From contig VGPD01000014.1 in assembly GCA_016875635.1 (NCBI GenBank), forward strand, positions 1-43,238: 43,238 bases of DNA, given 5' to 3'. This DNA is from Chloroflexota bacterium. Its GTDB lineage: Bacteria; Chloroflexota; Dehalococcoidia; UBA2979. The position numbers and the translations under genes are program-made. The notes beneath the pieces were generated by a model. That model was not told the DNA's origin, did no database searches, and saw only the letters and a list, made by a program, of their open reading frames with translations. Shown here piece after piece: positions 8,434-16,569 of this stretch. Position 1 is the first letter of the stretch. Every line of letters begins with the position of its first letter.

Positions 8434-9471
8434 AGAGCAGACGCCGCCCGCCTCCGCCAGTTTCGGGAGCAGATGGCCGCCCGTGAGGCGACCCTGCACC
8501 GGCTGGCCGCGCGCGAGGCAGCCGCCACGCGCCAGCGTGCCGAAGCGGACGACCCGATCCGCCTCGCCTACCAGGTGGACCGCGACCGGGTCATCCACAC
8601 GCGCGCCTTCCGGCGGCTGAAGCACAAGACACAGGTCTTCGTCCACCCAGACTCCGACCATGTGGTCACCCGCATGACCCACACCATCGAGGTGCAGCAG
8701 GTCGCGCGGACGATCGCACGTGCGCTCAACCTCAACGAGGACCTCGTCGAGGCGATCGGGTTGGCGCACGACCTCGGCCACACTCCGTTCGGGCACGCCG
8801 GCGAGGAACAACTAGCCGCCCTGCTGCCTGAGGGGTTCCGCCACAACGAGCAGTCGCTCCGGATCGTCGACCTGCTCGAGGGCGGCGGGCATGGCCTGAA
8901 CCTGACCGACCAGACGCGTGAGGGCATCCTGAAGCACTCGAAGACGCGCGATTCGGTCGCCTCCGAGGCGTGGGGGTTCGCCTCCACGCTGGAGGGGCAG
9001 ATCGTGAAGCTTGCCGACTCAATCGCCTACCTGAACCACGACATCCAGGACGCGATCCGCGCCGAGTTGATCGCGGAGTCGCAGTTGCCGGATGCGGCCC
9101 GCCTCGTGCTGGGACGAGCGCATCGCGAACGCGTCGCCACCCTCGTCACGGACTGCGTCCTCGCCTCCGCCGAGACGTTCGAGGGAGATCAGCCGCGCAT
9201 CCGCCTCTCCGGCGAGGTACTGGCTGCAACCGACGTGCTGCGTGAGTTCATGTTCGAGCGGGTCTACCTGCATCCCGAGGTGCTGAAGGAAGCCGAACGC
9301 GGCCAGCAGGTCGTCGAGTTGCTGTTTCGCCACTACGAGGCACGCCCCGACCAGATCCCCGGGTGGTCGTTGCCGGACGACCCTCCCTGGCGGCGTGCGG
9401 CGGACTATGTGTCGGGGATGACCGATGGGTATGCCCTCTGGCAGGCGCACTCCCTGGGCCTGATCCGCTAG
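8431..9471 (+). CDS. dgt: Deoxyguanosinetriphosphate triphosphohydrolase-like HD protein
   Basis: The 346-residue HD-superfamily hydrolase is predicted to split dNTPs into deoxynucleoside and tripolyphosphate, tuning dNTP pools. RDRVIHTRAFRRLKHKTQVF opens the conserved core. MTHTIEVQQVARTIARAL supplies the first metal His, and GLAHDLGHTPFGHAGE the HD pair and following His. The NEQSLRIVDLLE segment is also typical. The length matches the shorter dGTPase-like branch rather than E. coli Dgt. GTG 8431 is preferred because it begins directly after a leaderless-type promoter and fits the family N-terminus; an upstream ATG at 8332 would add 33 non-homologous residues. The symbol follows family usage; substrate preference is not proven. 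Confidence 0.9.
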   Translation: MRADAARLRQFREQMAAREATLHRLAAREAAATRQRAEADDPIRLAYQVDRDRVIHTRAFRRLKHKTQVFVHPDSDHVVTRMTHTIEVQQVARTIARALNLNEDLVEAIGLAHDLGHTPFGHAGEEQLAALLPEGFRHNEQSLRIVDLLEGGGHGLNLTDQTREGILKHSKTRDSVASEAWGFASTLEGQIVKLADSIAYLNHDIQDAIRAELIAESQLPDAARLVLGRAHRERVATLVTDCVLASAETFEGDQPRIRLSGEVLAATDVLREFMFERVYLHPEVLKEAERGQQVVELLFRHYEARPDQIPGWSLPDDPPWRRAADYVSGMTDGYALWQAHSLGLIR

Positions 9472-9501
9472 CGACGAATGGCCGTCCAACGCGTGGCTGC
9501 C

Positions 9502-9507
9502 TAGACT
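9502..9507 (+). promoter_or_regulatory. Possible -10 element TAGACT
   Basis: TAGACT lies four bases before ATG 9512, shorter than the six-base spacing seen at other starts here. It is weak support for transcription starting at or near this ATG, ahead of the SH3b membrane-protein pair. Confidence 0.35.
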
Positions 9508-9511
9508 GCGC

Positions 9512-10293
9512 ATGAATCGGCTGGGCCGGAGGCACGGACGATCGGAACACCTCGCCCCCCTGTCATCGCCGCTGCCGGCGTCGTGCTCATCGCCGCGGGC
9601 GCGATGGCCATCATTCTGCTCGCAGACAACCTCCGGAGTGTCCCAGTGCCCGATGAGATGTCCGCCCCCGTCGTGGCACTGTCGACGGCACGACTGGCGA
9701 CGACGTCCAATGTCTACGCGCGTCCGGCACGTGCCGCCGAGCTGGTCGCGGTCATCCCCGGTGGACGCGAGGCGCGCGTCACCGGCCGCACCGAGGATGC
9801 CTCATGGCTCCGCGTCGTCTACCCACCGCAGTCCAACCTTGAAGGCTGGGTGCCGAGCGCGAACTTTGTCGCCGGAGGCTTGCCCGACCTGGCCTCAATC
9901 CCTGCGCTGGCGCCTGAGTCGGTCACCAGCGCGGGAGGCGCCTCGACCGGCGCGGAGGGTGACTCCCTCCCGGACCTCACCATTGCGAGCGCGGACGTGC
10001 AGCCGAACGGCGGGTTGGCGGTGCGCCTGACAAACGAGGGGCGCGCCCCGTTCTCCGGACGCGTCGGGCTGCAGATATCGGACGCCGACGGGGAGATCCT
10101 CGGCGTACTGGACGTCGACCTCAGCGAACGGCCGCTGGCGCCCGGGCGCTTCGCCTCGGTCAACACCGGGATCGAGGTCCGCCGCACCGGCCTCTTCGTG
10201 ATCGAGATCGACCGCACAAACAGCGTGAAGGAGTCCAGCGAGTTCAACAACATCCGCCGGGTGCTCCTGGTCGGGGCCGGTGGCACACCGTGA
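9512..10293 (+). pseudogene. SH3b/CARDB-like membrane protein with probable 1-base frameshift
   Basis: Two overlapping frames appear to form one 260-residue protein. ATG 9512 gives a basic cytoplasmic start (MNRLGRRHGRSEHLAP). After the six-C run at 9555-9560 the coding frame moves, giving VIAAAGVVLIAAGAMAIILLA as the membrane segment. Adding one C joins them perfectly. In the observed sequence the downstream frame's first start is GTG 9583, which would cut the membrane helix in half. Downstream lie a bacterial SH3 (SH3b) domain (about residues 55-105 of the joined protein; TTSNVYARP to EGWVPSANF) and a CARDB-like beta domain (LPDLTIASADVQPNGG to SSEFNNIRRVLLV). It may be intact in the organism. 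It overlaps the next gene by GTGA. Confidence 0.65.
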
Positions 10294-11411
10294 CCGACCG
10301 CCATCCTGATGAACCGCTGGACGACCTGCTTCATGACGAGATCCCGCGTGATCCGGCATTCGAGCTCGATGCGGTGGTCGAGGCGGCGCGCGCCGCAGCA
10401 GTCAGTGACCGACGCGGGCATGGCTGGCGTGTCCTCCTGGCCGTGGCGAGTCTCGCCGTCGCGACGGTCGCGACCATCGGCGCGATGCGGCCGGGCTGGC
10501 TGCCGTTCGACGTACCATTCCGGGATTCACAGCCCAACGCCTCCGGCCCGACCGTCCGGCGCGATACGTCATTGCGAGACGAACCGAGCGCCGATGGCGC
10601 GGTGCTCCTGCGGATGGAATCCGGCACGAGGCTCCGGATCATCGGCAAGTCGCCCGACGGACGTTGGGTGGCCGCCGCCTCCGAGGACCGGCCTGACCTC
10701 GTGGGATGGGCCGCCGCCGCCGACCTGGACGGCGTCGACCTCGATGCGCTGACGACCGTGACCGCCGACCCACGTGCAGCCGCACCATTTTCCGTGCCGA
10801 CCGGGCCCGCAGACCGTCCTGACCTCCGGATCGAGTCGGCATATGCGAAGGACAACCGCCTGTATGTCTCCGTGTTCAACGCAGGCCCCGCTGATGCGCG
10901 CGGGACGCTCCTTGCGTCAGTGGACGGCAGCGCCCCCGTTCCGCTGGAAGGCAAGAGCGACGAGGGGTTGCGCATGGGACAGCGGATCCAGGCGGCCATC
11001 CGGGGCGTGTTCGTGCAGATCCGCAGCGCGATCTCTGTCACCGTCTCACTGAATCCGCCTGTGCCCGAGGCGGACCAGGCGAACAACACCTTCACGGGCA
11101 TCGTGGAGCCGGACCAGCCGACCGACCTGGAGATCGCGAACGTGGAACGTGGCGCGAGTGCGCTGGTCGTCACGGTCAGGAACAACAGCACGATTCCCAT
11201 TTCGGGCACCCACACGATCACTGTGCGTGAACCGCTCCCGAGCAACCGGCTCATTGAGCGAATCGGACAGACCGGGACGATCATCGCCGGTGAGACGCTG
11301 GTGCTCTCCTTCCCGGGCCTGCGGGAGGTCGACCTGACCGCGATCTCCATCACGCTGTCCTCCGACTCGATCGCGGACGCCGCGCTGGGCAACAACACCT
11401 ACCCCCGTTAG
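10290..11411 (+). CDS. Membrane-anchored SH3b and CARDB-like repeat protein
   Basis: This 373-residue protein is a longer relative of its upstream neighbour. The N-terminal 45 residues are acidic and cytoplasmic. One membrane segment follows (about residues 47-65, WRVLLAVASLAVATVATIG). An SH3b-like domain spans about 85-145 (TSLRDEPSADGAVLLRM to DLVGWAAAADL). Two CARDB-like beta-sandwich units follow, each ending in a characteristic acidic/Asn turn (EADQANNTF, ALGNNTYP). SH3b domains often bind peptidoglycan, so an envelope role is plausible, but no enzyme domain is present. The GTG start overlaps the previous stop by 4 bases, indicating coupled translation. The stop is 12 bases before the next start. 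Confidence 0.75.
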   Translation: MTDRHPDEPLDDLLHDEIPRDPAFELDAVVEAARAAAVSDRRGHGWRVLLAVASLAVATVATIGAMRPGWLPFDVPFRDSQPNASGPTVRRDTSLRDEPSADGAVLLRMESGTRLRIIGKSPDGRWVAAASEDRPDLVGWAAAADLDGVDLDALTTVTADPRAAAPFSVPTGPADRPDLRIESAYAKDNRLYVSVFNAGPADARGTLLASVDGSAPVPLEGKSDEGLRMGQRIQAAIRGVFVQIRSAISVTVSLNPPVPEADQANNTFTGIVEPDQPTDLEIANVERGASALVVTVRNNSTIPISGTHTITVREPLPSNRLIERIGQTGTIIAGETLVLSFPGLREVDLTAISITLSSDSIADAALGNNTYPR

Positions 11412-11423
11412 GGAGGCCCTCGA

Positions 11424-11846
11424 GTGATAGACCCCGACCTCCGCGCCGACCTCGCCGCACGCCTGGAGGTGGCGCGCCGTGAGCTCCTCAACGCGCTGGA
11501 GGGGCTCACCGAACGGGATTTCGCGACGGACCTCGGTGGCGGAGAGACGGTCGTCCGGCTGCTGGCCAGCCTCGCGGGCGCGGAGCACCGGGCGGTCGTC
11601 GAGGCCGGGGGCGCCGGGTCGTCCGGCGCGCCAGTCGAGAAGCCGCTGCCTCCCCAGGTCGTCCATGACCTCGCCGGGGCGCGCTATCGCATTCAGCGCT
11701 GCCTCGACGCCGAGAACGCGGACGAGGCCCGCGTGCGGACGCTGGTGGCGGAGGTCGAACGGCTGGAGGCGGAGGCCGTTGCGCGGATCCGGAACCGGCC
11801 GCCCGCGCCTCCACCGCCGCCCCAGATCCCGGTGATTCAGCCATAA
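11424..11846 (+). CDS. DinB-like four-helix protein (hypothetical)
   Basis: The 140-residue product begins at GTG 11424 with a GGGAGG site 8-13 bases upstream, next to the previous stop codon. The start resembles DinB/DUF664-type helical bundles, where LLNALEGLTERDF is a typical first-helix ending; a second helix (TVVRLLASLAGAEH) carries the His that such proteins often use for metal binding. The middle (LPPQVVHDLAGARYRIQRCLD) and the helix VRTLVAEVERLEAEAVARI fit the same fold. The C-terminus is proline rich (RPPAPPPPPQIP). The family call is tentative and no activity is predicted. It is probably the last gene of the SH3b operon. Confidence 0.6.
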   Translation: MIDPDLRADLAARLEVARRELLNALEGLTERDFATDLGGGETVVRLLASLAGAEHRAVVEAGGAGSSGAPVEKPLPPQVVHDLAGARYRIQRCLDAENADEARVRTLVAEVERLEAEAVARIRNRPPAPPPPPQIPVIQP

Positions 11847-11858
11847 TGGGTCAATTCC

Positions 11859-11891
11859 GGATTCCGCCCTCGTTCGGGCGTAACGGAATCC
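11859..11891 (+). promoter_or_regulatory. Hairpin in the dnaG-rpoD leader
   Basis: GGATTCCG (11859-11866) can pair with CGGAATCC (11884-11891), and an inner CCC/GGG pairing closes a short loop; the right arm has a small bulge. It lies 27 bases before the dnaG ATG, downstream of a CATAAT hexamer at about 11842-11847. It may be a leader structure, or a terminator for the preceding operon; no T-run follows. Confidence 0.45.
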
Positions 11892-11917
11892 CCGCGCCGG
11901 TGTCGTAGTAAGGACCA

Positions 11918-13870
11918 ATGACTGTGATCGACGACGTCAAATCCCGCCTCGATATCGTCGAGGTCGTTTCCGGGTATGTCCCTGAGCTGAAGAAGGCCGG
12001 GCGCACCTGGAAGGCGCGGTGCCCGTTCCACAGCGAGCGGACGCCTTCCTTTGCCGTGGACCCGGAGCGCCAGACCTGGCATTGCTTCGGCTCCTGTTCT
12101 ACCGGGGGCGACGTCATCGAGTTCGTCCGGAAGGTCGAGAACCTCGACTTCCGGGAGGCCCTCCAGCGGCTCGCGGAGCGCGCCGGCGTCGAGCTGCGCC
12201 AGCAGTCGCCGCGCGAGCGCGAGGAGCGCGAACAGCAAGAGCGGCTCCTCGCGGCCAACGAGGCTGCCGCCGTCTTCTGGCAGGCCGCCCTCGCCGGCGC
12301 GGAAGGCGCGGAGGCGCGGGCGTACGCGGAGCGCCGCGGGCTGGACGACGCCACCGTGCGCGCGTGGCAACTCGGCTTCGCGCCGGACGGCTGGCGCAGC
12401 CTCACGGACCACCTCGTCGCCCGCGGGTTCAGCGAGGACGACCTGATCGAGGCCGGCCTCGCAATCAAAGGCGACCGCGGCGTCTATGACCGTTTCCGCT
12501 ACCGGCTCATGTTCCCCACGCGCGACGGCCGCCGCCGCCTGATCGGCTTCGGCGCCCGTGCGATGCGCCCCGGCGACGAACCGAAGTACCTGAACACGCC
12601 GCAGACACCGCTCTTCGACAAGAGCGGCAACCTCTACGGCCTCGACCGTGCCGGCGACGCGATCCGCCGTCTCGACCGCGCCGTCGTCGTCGAGGGCTAC
12701 ATGGACGTGATCGCCTGCCACCAGTACGGGTTCGAGCACGTCGTGGCGTCGAACGGCACCTCGATCACCGAGAAGCAGATGGCGCTGCTGAAGCGCTACA
12801 GCCACAACGTGGTCCTGGGGCTGGACGCGGACGCCGCGGGCTCCGCCGCCGCGTTGCGCGGCATCGAGGTCGCGGCCGGCGTCTCCGACCACACGGCGGT
12901 GCCGGTTGTGGACTGGCGCGGCCTCGTCTCCTACCAGGACGTGCTGGCGGCGGACATCCGGGTGGTGACGCTCCCCGCCGGCGACGACCCGGATTCGATG
13001 GTGCGCCGCGACCCGGAGGCGTTCCGCGCCATGCTGGATGCCGCCCTGACGGTCGCCGACCACCTCTTCCGCGCCATCGAGGCGGGGACGGATGTGAATG
13101 ACCCGCGCTCCCGGTCGAAGGCGCTCCAGGCGCTCGCGCCGACGGTCGCCGCCATCGCCGACCCGGTTGTGCGTTCGCATTATGTCGCCCGTATGTCGCG
13201 CCTCGGGCAGGTAGACGAGCGCACGGTGATCGCTCTGCTCGCCGGTGGCAGCGGGCCGAACGCACCAGGACGGCCCGTGACGCCACGCCTGGTCGCGACG
13301 CCACGCGAGGTGCAACAGGCGAAGAAGGCCGCCCCCTCCGTCCTCGACGGCGAGGGGCAGCTGCTGTCGTTGCTGCTGGCACGCCCGGAGGCCCGTGCCC
13401 CGGGCCTCGACCTCGCGCCCGAGGTGTTCGAGGATTCGGTGAACCGCGCGCTATGGGAAGCCTGGGTCGCGGACGCCCACCTCGGCGAACGGCTTGCCGA
13501 GCTCGATGAGCTTGTGCGCGCGAAGTACGAGGAGCTCGCGGCGACGCCGCTGCGCGACTTCGAGCCGCGCCACGTGCCGGAGATGGTGGACGACATGGCG
13601 CGGAGGATCCGCCTGCGCCGCCAGAAGTCACGCACCCGGCTGGCCGCGGAACAGCGCACCGCCGAGTTCGTTGAAGCACGTCGAGGGGGCGCGGCCGTCC
13701 TCGACGCCGCGCTCCGCGCCCGACAGGCGGGTGACATGCCAGAGGGAGTGGCGAGTGAAGCCGCCGCCCTCGCGGGAGAGTTTCTAGCGACGGTCGACCG
13801 CATGCAGGAGATCGTCCGAGATGAGCGCCGAACCAGTGTCGGCGACTCCGACAGGGATAAGGGTGAGTAG
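11918..13870 (+). CDS. dnaG: DNA primase
   Basis: The 650-residue primase makes RNA primers at the replication fork. The N-terminal CHC2 zinc finger uses C35, H38, C56 and C60 (RCPFHSERTPSF, WHCFGSCSTGGD); the last pair is C-x3-C rather than the usual C-x2-C. The RNA polymerase domain includes YRLMFPTRDGRRRLIGFGAR and KYLNTPQTPLFDKS. TOPRIM motifs are AVVVEGYMDVIACHQYG (catalytic Glu) and GLDADAAGSAAALRG, followed by an insertion of about 25 residues (AVPVVDWRGLVSYQDVL) before DDPDSMVRRDPEAF. The C-terminal region would bind the replicative helicase. The stop codon abuts the rpoD ATG, so the two form an operon as in many bacteria (rpsU-dnaG-rpoD). Confidence 0.96.
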   Translation: MTVIDDVKSRLDIVEVVSGYVPELKKAGRTWKARCPFHSERTPSFAVDPERQTWHCFGSCSTGGDVIEFVRKVENLDFREALQRLAERAGVELRQQSPREREEREQQERLLAANEAAAVFWQAALAGAEGAEARAYAERRGLDDATVRAWQLGFAPDGWRSLTDHLVARGFSEDDLIEAGLAIKGDRGVYDRFRYRLMFPTRDGRRRLIGFGARAMRPGDEPKYLNTPQTPLFDKSGNLYGLDRAGDAIRRLDRAVVVEGYMDVIACHQYGFEHVVASNGTSITEKQMALLKRYSHNVVLGLDADAAGSAAALRGIEVAAGVSDHTAVPVVDWRGLVSYQDVLAADIRVVTLPAGDDPDSMVRRDPEAFRAMLDAALTVADHLFRAIEAGTDVNDPRSRSKALQALAPTVAAIADPVVRSHYVARMSRLGQVDERTVIALLAGGSGPNAPGRPVTPRLVATPREVQQAKKAAPSVLDGEGQLLSLLLARPEARAPGLDLAPEVFEDSVNRALWEAWVADAHLGERLAELDELVRAKYEELAATPLRDFEPRHVPEMVDDMARRIRLRRQKSRTRLAAEQRTAEFVEARRGGAAVLDAALRARQAGDMPEGVASEAAALAGEFLATVDRMQEIVRDERRTSVGDSDRDKGE

Positions 13871-15403
13871 ATGACACAGGCATTCGAAGAGACCACGCTC
13901 GCGGACGCCGGCCTGGACACGCTCCTGAACAAGGGGCGACGTTCCGGTTCTGTGACCGCGGACGACGTGCTCGAGGCGATCCCGGACGCGGAGATCTCGG
14001 CGGAGAAACTCGCCTCGATCATCTCGCAGCTCGCGGAGAACGGGATCACCGTGAAGGTGGACCCGATCGCGGCGCGCGAGGAAGGCGGCATCCACGAGGC
14101 GACCAAGCGGTTCGTGGATGAGGTCGCCGGGATCGACGACCCCGTCCGCATGTACCTGCGCGAGATCGGCAAGGTTTCGCTGCTCACCGCGGACGACGAG
14201 AAGCGCCTCTCCCGCGCCATCGAGGAATGGCTGCACATCGACGAAATCCTGGACGAGTACCGGGATGAGACCGGCGACGAACCGACGTGGGGCGAGGTCT
14301 ACGTGGAGTTGTTACGGCAGTTCCACCACATGCGCGACATCTACTCCTCGGTCAGCCGCTACCTGGAGTTGCCGCGCCAGTCCGTCCACGAGCGGATCGT
14401 GGACCCGAAGTTCCGCCGCTGTCTGGATGGCGAGCGGGACGAGGGTGCGCTGGAGGCCGTCCGCAAGGACCTGAAGTGGGACGAGGAGCGGACGAAGGAC
14501 GCCCTGATCCGCCTCTCGATCATCACCCACATCATGCGGCCGGACCACCTGCTGCGCGCCGCCGAGTTCGTGGAGTCCGAGTCGAAGCTGTTTCCGCCGC
14601 CGAAGTCGCTGGCGTCCCAGATGGACGACGCCCACGGCTCCGGGCTGCAGTACTACTTCCAGAAGATCATCTTCGACGGCAAGCGCTCCGAGCGGCAGCT
14701 GACCGAGGCGAACCTGCGCCTGGTCGTCTCCGTCGCGAAGAAGTACATCGGCCGCGGGATGTCGCTGCTGGACCTGATCCAGGAAGGCAACATCGGCCTG
14801 ATCCGCGCGGTGGAGAAGTTCGACTACCGCAAGGGGTTCAAGTTCTCCACGTACGCGACGTGGTGGATCCGGCAGGCGATCACGCGGGCCATCGCGGACC
14901 AGGCGCGGACGATCCGCATCCCCGTCCACATGGTGGAGACGATCAACAAGCTCGTGCGCATCCAGCGCCGCCTCGTCCAGGAATTCGGCCGGGAGCCAAC
15001 GCCGGAGGAGATCGGCAAGGAGCTGGAGCTCCCGCCCGACCGCGTGCGCGAGATCCTGAAGGTCTCCCAGGAGCCGGTCTCGCTGGAGACCCCGATCGGC
15101 GAGGAGGAGGACTCCCACCTCGGCGACTTCCTGGAGGACCCGACGGCGCTCGCGCCGCAGGACGCCGCCAGCCACCAGCTGCTCAAGGAGCAGGTGATGG
15201 ACGTGCTCTCGTCCCTCACCCCCCGCGAGCGGAAGGTCCTCGAATTGCGCTTCGGCCTCGAAGACGGCCGCTCACGCACGCTTGAGGAGGTGGGCCGCGA
15301 GTTCAACGTGACCCGTGAGCGCATCCGCCAGATCGAGGCGAAGGCGCTCCGCAAGCTCCGCCACCCCACGCGCTCGCGCAAGCTGAAGGACTACCTCGAC
15401 TAG
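13871..15403 (+). CDS. rpoD: RNA polymerase primary sigma factor (sigma-70)
   Basis: The 510-residue protein is the housekeeping sigma factor. A region 1.1-like domain occupies about residues 1-85. Region 1.2 is [20 protein letters not shown]. Regions 2.1-2.4 run through [40 protein letters not shown] and [20 protein letters not shown]. Region 3 begins [15 protein letters not shown]. Region 4.2 has the helix-turn-helix [20 protein letters not shown] and ends [10 protein letters not shown] nonconserved insertion between regions 1.2 and 2.1 (about 120-275) is of moderate size. The ATG directly follows the dnaG stop with AAGGGTG upstream. Regions 2.4 and 4.2 look standard, so ordinary -10 recognition is expected. 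Confidence 0.97.
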   Translation: MTQAFEETTLADAGLDTLLNKGRRSGSVTADDVLEAIPDAEISAEKLASIISQLAENGITVKVDPIAAREEGGIHEATKRFVDEVAGIDDPVRMYLREIGKVSLLTADDEKRLSRAIEEWLHIDEILDEYRDETGDEPTWGEVYVELLRQFHHMRDIYSSVSRYLELPRQSVHERIVDPKFRRCLDGERDEGALEAVRKDLKWDEERTKDALIRLSIITHIMRPDHLLRAAEFVESESKLFPPPKSLASQMDDAHGSGLQYYFQKIIFDGKRSERQLTEANLRLVVSVAKKYIGRGMSLLDLIQEGNIGLIRAVEKFDYRKGFKFSTYATWWIRQAITRAIADQARTIRIPVHMVETINKLVRIQRRLVQEFGREPTPEEIGKELELPPDRVREILKVSQEPVSLETPIGEEEDSHLGDFLEDPTALAPQDAASHQLLKEQVMDVLSSLTPRERKVLELRFGLEDGRSRTLEEVGREFNVTRERIRQIEAKALRKLRHPTRSRKLKDYLD

Positions 15404-15448
15404 CCGGAGGACGCGGGCGAGGCCGGGCTGGGGACGTGGGAGACACGG

Positions 15449-15679
15449 ATGCCGATCTACGAATACCGCTGCGCGAAATGCCGGAAGAAATTCGAGTTGA
15501 TGCGCCGCATCGCCCAGCGCGACGATGCGGCCACCTGCCCGCACTGCAAAGCGCCCAAGGCCGTCCGCTCCCAGGTGAACCGGATCGCCGTCATCCAGGG
15601 CGTCCGTCCCGACGCCTACGCCGGCGAGGGCGAGCCCGAGGACTTCCTCGACGGCGCGGACGACCACTTCGACTTTTAG
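15449..15679 (+). CDS. FmdB-family zinc ribbon protein
   Basis: The 76-residue protein begins MPIYEYRCAKCRKKFEL, the classic start of the FmdB regulatory-protein family, with two CxxC knuckles (C8/C11 and CPHC near 32-35) forming a zinc ribbon. The C-terminal half is acidic (EGEPEDFLDGADDHFDF). FmdB was named as a putative regulator of formamidase genes, but most members have no proven role. It follows rpoD by 45 bases with a GGGAG site and is probably cotranscribed, ending at the hairpin at 15711-15737. Confidence 0.85.
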   Translation: MPIYEYRCAKCRKKFELMRRIAQRDDAATCPHCKAPKAVRSQVNRIAVIQGVRPDAYAGEGEPEDFLDGADDHFDF

Positions 15680-15710
15680 TCCGTTTCAGACGCGCCGACT
15701 GAGTGAGTAC

Positions 15711-15737
15711 GAGAGGCCCGGTATAGCCGGGCCTCTC
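15711..15737. terminator. Hairpin between convergent genes (bidirectional terminator candidate)
   Basis: GAGAGGCCCGG (15711-15721) and CCGGGCCTCTC (15727-15737) form a perfect 11-bp stem around a 5-base loop. It sits in the 65-base gap between fmdB and the opposing DUF1461 gene. There is no T-run on either side, so it is not canonical. Its outer GAGAGGCC/GGCCTCTC arms recur in the hairpin at 18313-18339. Confidence 0.65.
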
Positions 15738-15744
15738 TGCGTGG

Positions 15745-16494
15745 CTACCCGCCCATCCCGGTCAGGTTCAACGGACGCCGAGGCCGCGAGACATAGCCGG
15801 GGCGGTGACGTTCCTGCCAGGCGAGGAACTGGTACCCCGCGAGGAACAGCAGTCCGCCCTCAACCACGGTGACCACGCCGACGGCGAACGAGACATCGAA
15901 CCAGAAGCCCTGCGGGAACATCTGGACGAGGCGGTCGCGTGTCGGGTCCAGCGCCCAGAAGTCGTTCGCGAACGACAGTTGATGGAACTTCAGGAAGATC
16001 GAGTCGAACCCCACCAGCATCGCGATCGCTGCCACTCCCATGACGGCGGCCGTCCCGGCCCCGCCCTGCATCGAAAGTTTGGCGAGGTGCAGCAGAGAGC
16101 GCTCCCGGCTCCACAGGTAGACGCCGGCCAGGTACATGACCAGGTAGATGAAGGCGAACTCCTGCAACCGGAACACGAAGCGCATCAGCCCCAGGACGTC
16201 TTTCATATGCAGGACCTCGCGCTCGCTGTACAGCGGCACGGTGTCGGAGCCCTGCTTCACGCGGATATCCAGCAGCGTCCCCGGCTGTCCCGTCTCGAAA
16301 TAGTCCACGATCTGCGTCGCGGCGCGGTCGAGTTGCGCCCGTTCCAGACCGGTCGCGCTCGGCACGTCATAGTGCGAGAAGGCGTAGTCATAAGTCGCCT
16401 CCCATGTCGAGGCGATCCGCACGTTCGTCAGGACGAGGAAGAGCGGGATGCAGAGCAGGAAGACACCCTGGGCCAGGTAGCGGACGAATGTCAT
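15745..16494 (-). CDS. Lit-like membrane transacylase (DUF1461/TIGR01906)
   Basis: This 249-residue protein has about four membrane segments (residues about 8-25, 108-128, 146-165, 200-225). It matches the TIGR01906/DUF1461 family, to which the lipoprotein intramolecular transacylase Lit of low-GC Gram-positives belongs; Lit moves an acyl chain from the lipid to the N-terminal Cys of lipoproteins. The two conserved His of Lit have counterparts here: H96 in LYSEREVLHMKDV and H171 in FLKFHQLSFANDFW, followed by the family signature ALDP and MFPQGFWFD. ATG 16494 is chosen because it lies six bases after a TATACT promoter. The transacylase function is inference by family. It is divergent from the MazG gene. 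Confidence 0.8.
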   Translation of the reverse strand: MTFVRYLAQGVFLLCIPLFLVLTNVRIASTWEATYDYAFSHYDVPSATGLERAQLDRAATQIVDYFETGQPGTLLDIRVKQGSDTVPLYSEREVLHMKDVLGLMRFVFRLQEFAFIYLVMYLAGVYLWSRERSLLHLAKLSMQGGAGTAAVMGVAAIAMLVGFDSIFLKFHQLSFANDFWALDPTRDRLVQMFPQGFWFDVSFAVGVVTVVEGGLLFLAGYQFLAWQERHRPGYVSRPRRPLNLTGMGG

Positions 16495-16500
16495 GCGCCC

Positions 16501-16527
16501 AGTATAGGGAGCCCTCCCCCCTATACT
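16501..16527. promoter_or_regulatory. Symmetric divergent leaderless promoter pair
   Basis: AGTATAGGG (16501-16509) and CCCTATACT (16519-16527) are perfect 9-base inverted repeats around a 9-base spacer. Each arm contains TATACT on its outward strand. On both sides exactly six bases follow and then ATG: minus-strand ATG at 16494 and plus-strand ATG at 16534. The centre of symmetry is 16514. Each -10 lies where the opposite promoter's -35 would be, so the two would compete for polymerase. Confidence 0.7.
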
Positions 16528-16569
16528 CGCCAAATGCCCGAGGCTCCCTGACTGGACGCAATCTGCACG

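Noticed and set aside
9555-9560. Programmed ribosomal frameshifting at the C run
   Set aside because: There is no slippery heptamer with a downstream structure that I can defend; a one-base indel is simpler.
11837-13315. Long minus-strand frame opposite dnaG
   Set aside because: Shadow of dnaG, with no recognisable domain and no start signal.
16549-16551. Selenocysteine or other recoding of TGA in the MazG leader
   Set aside because: No SECIS-like hairpin is evident after the codon, TGA serves as a normal stop elsewhere, and MazG proteins have no Sec at this position.
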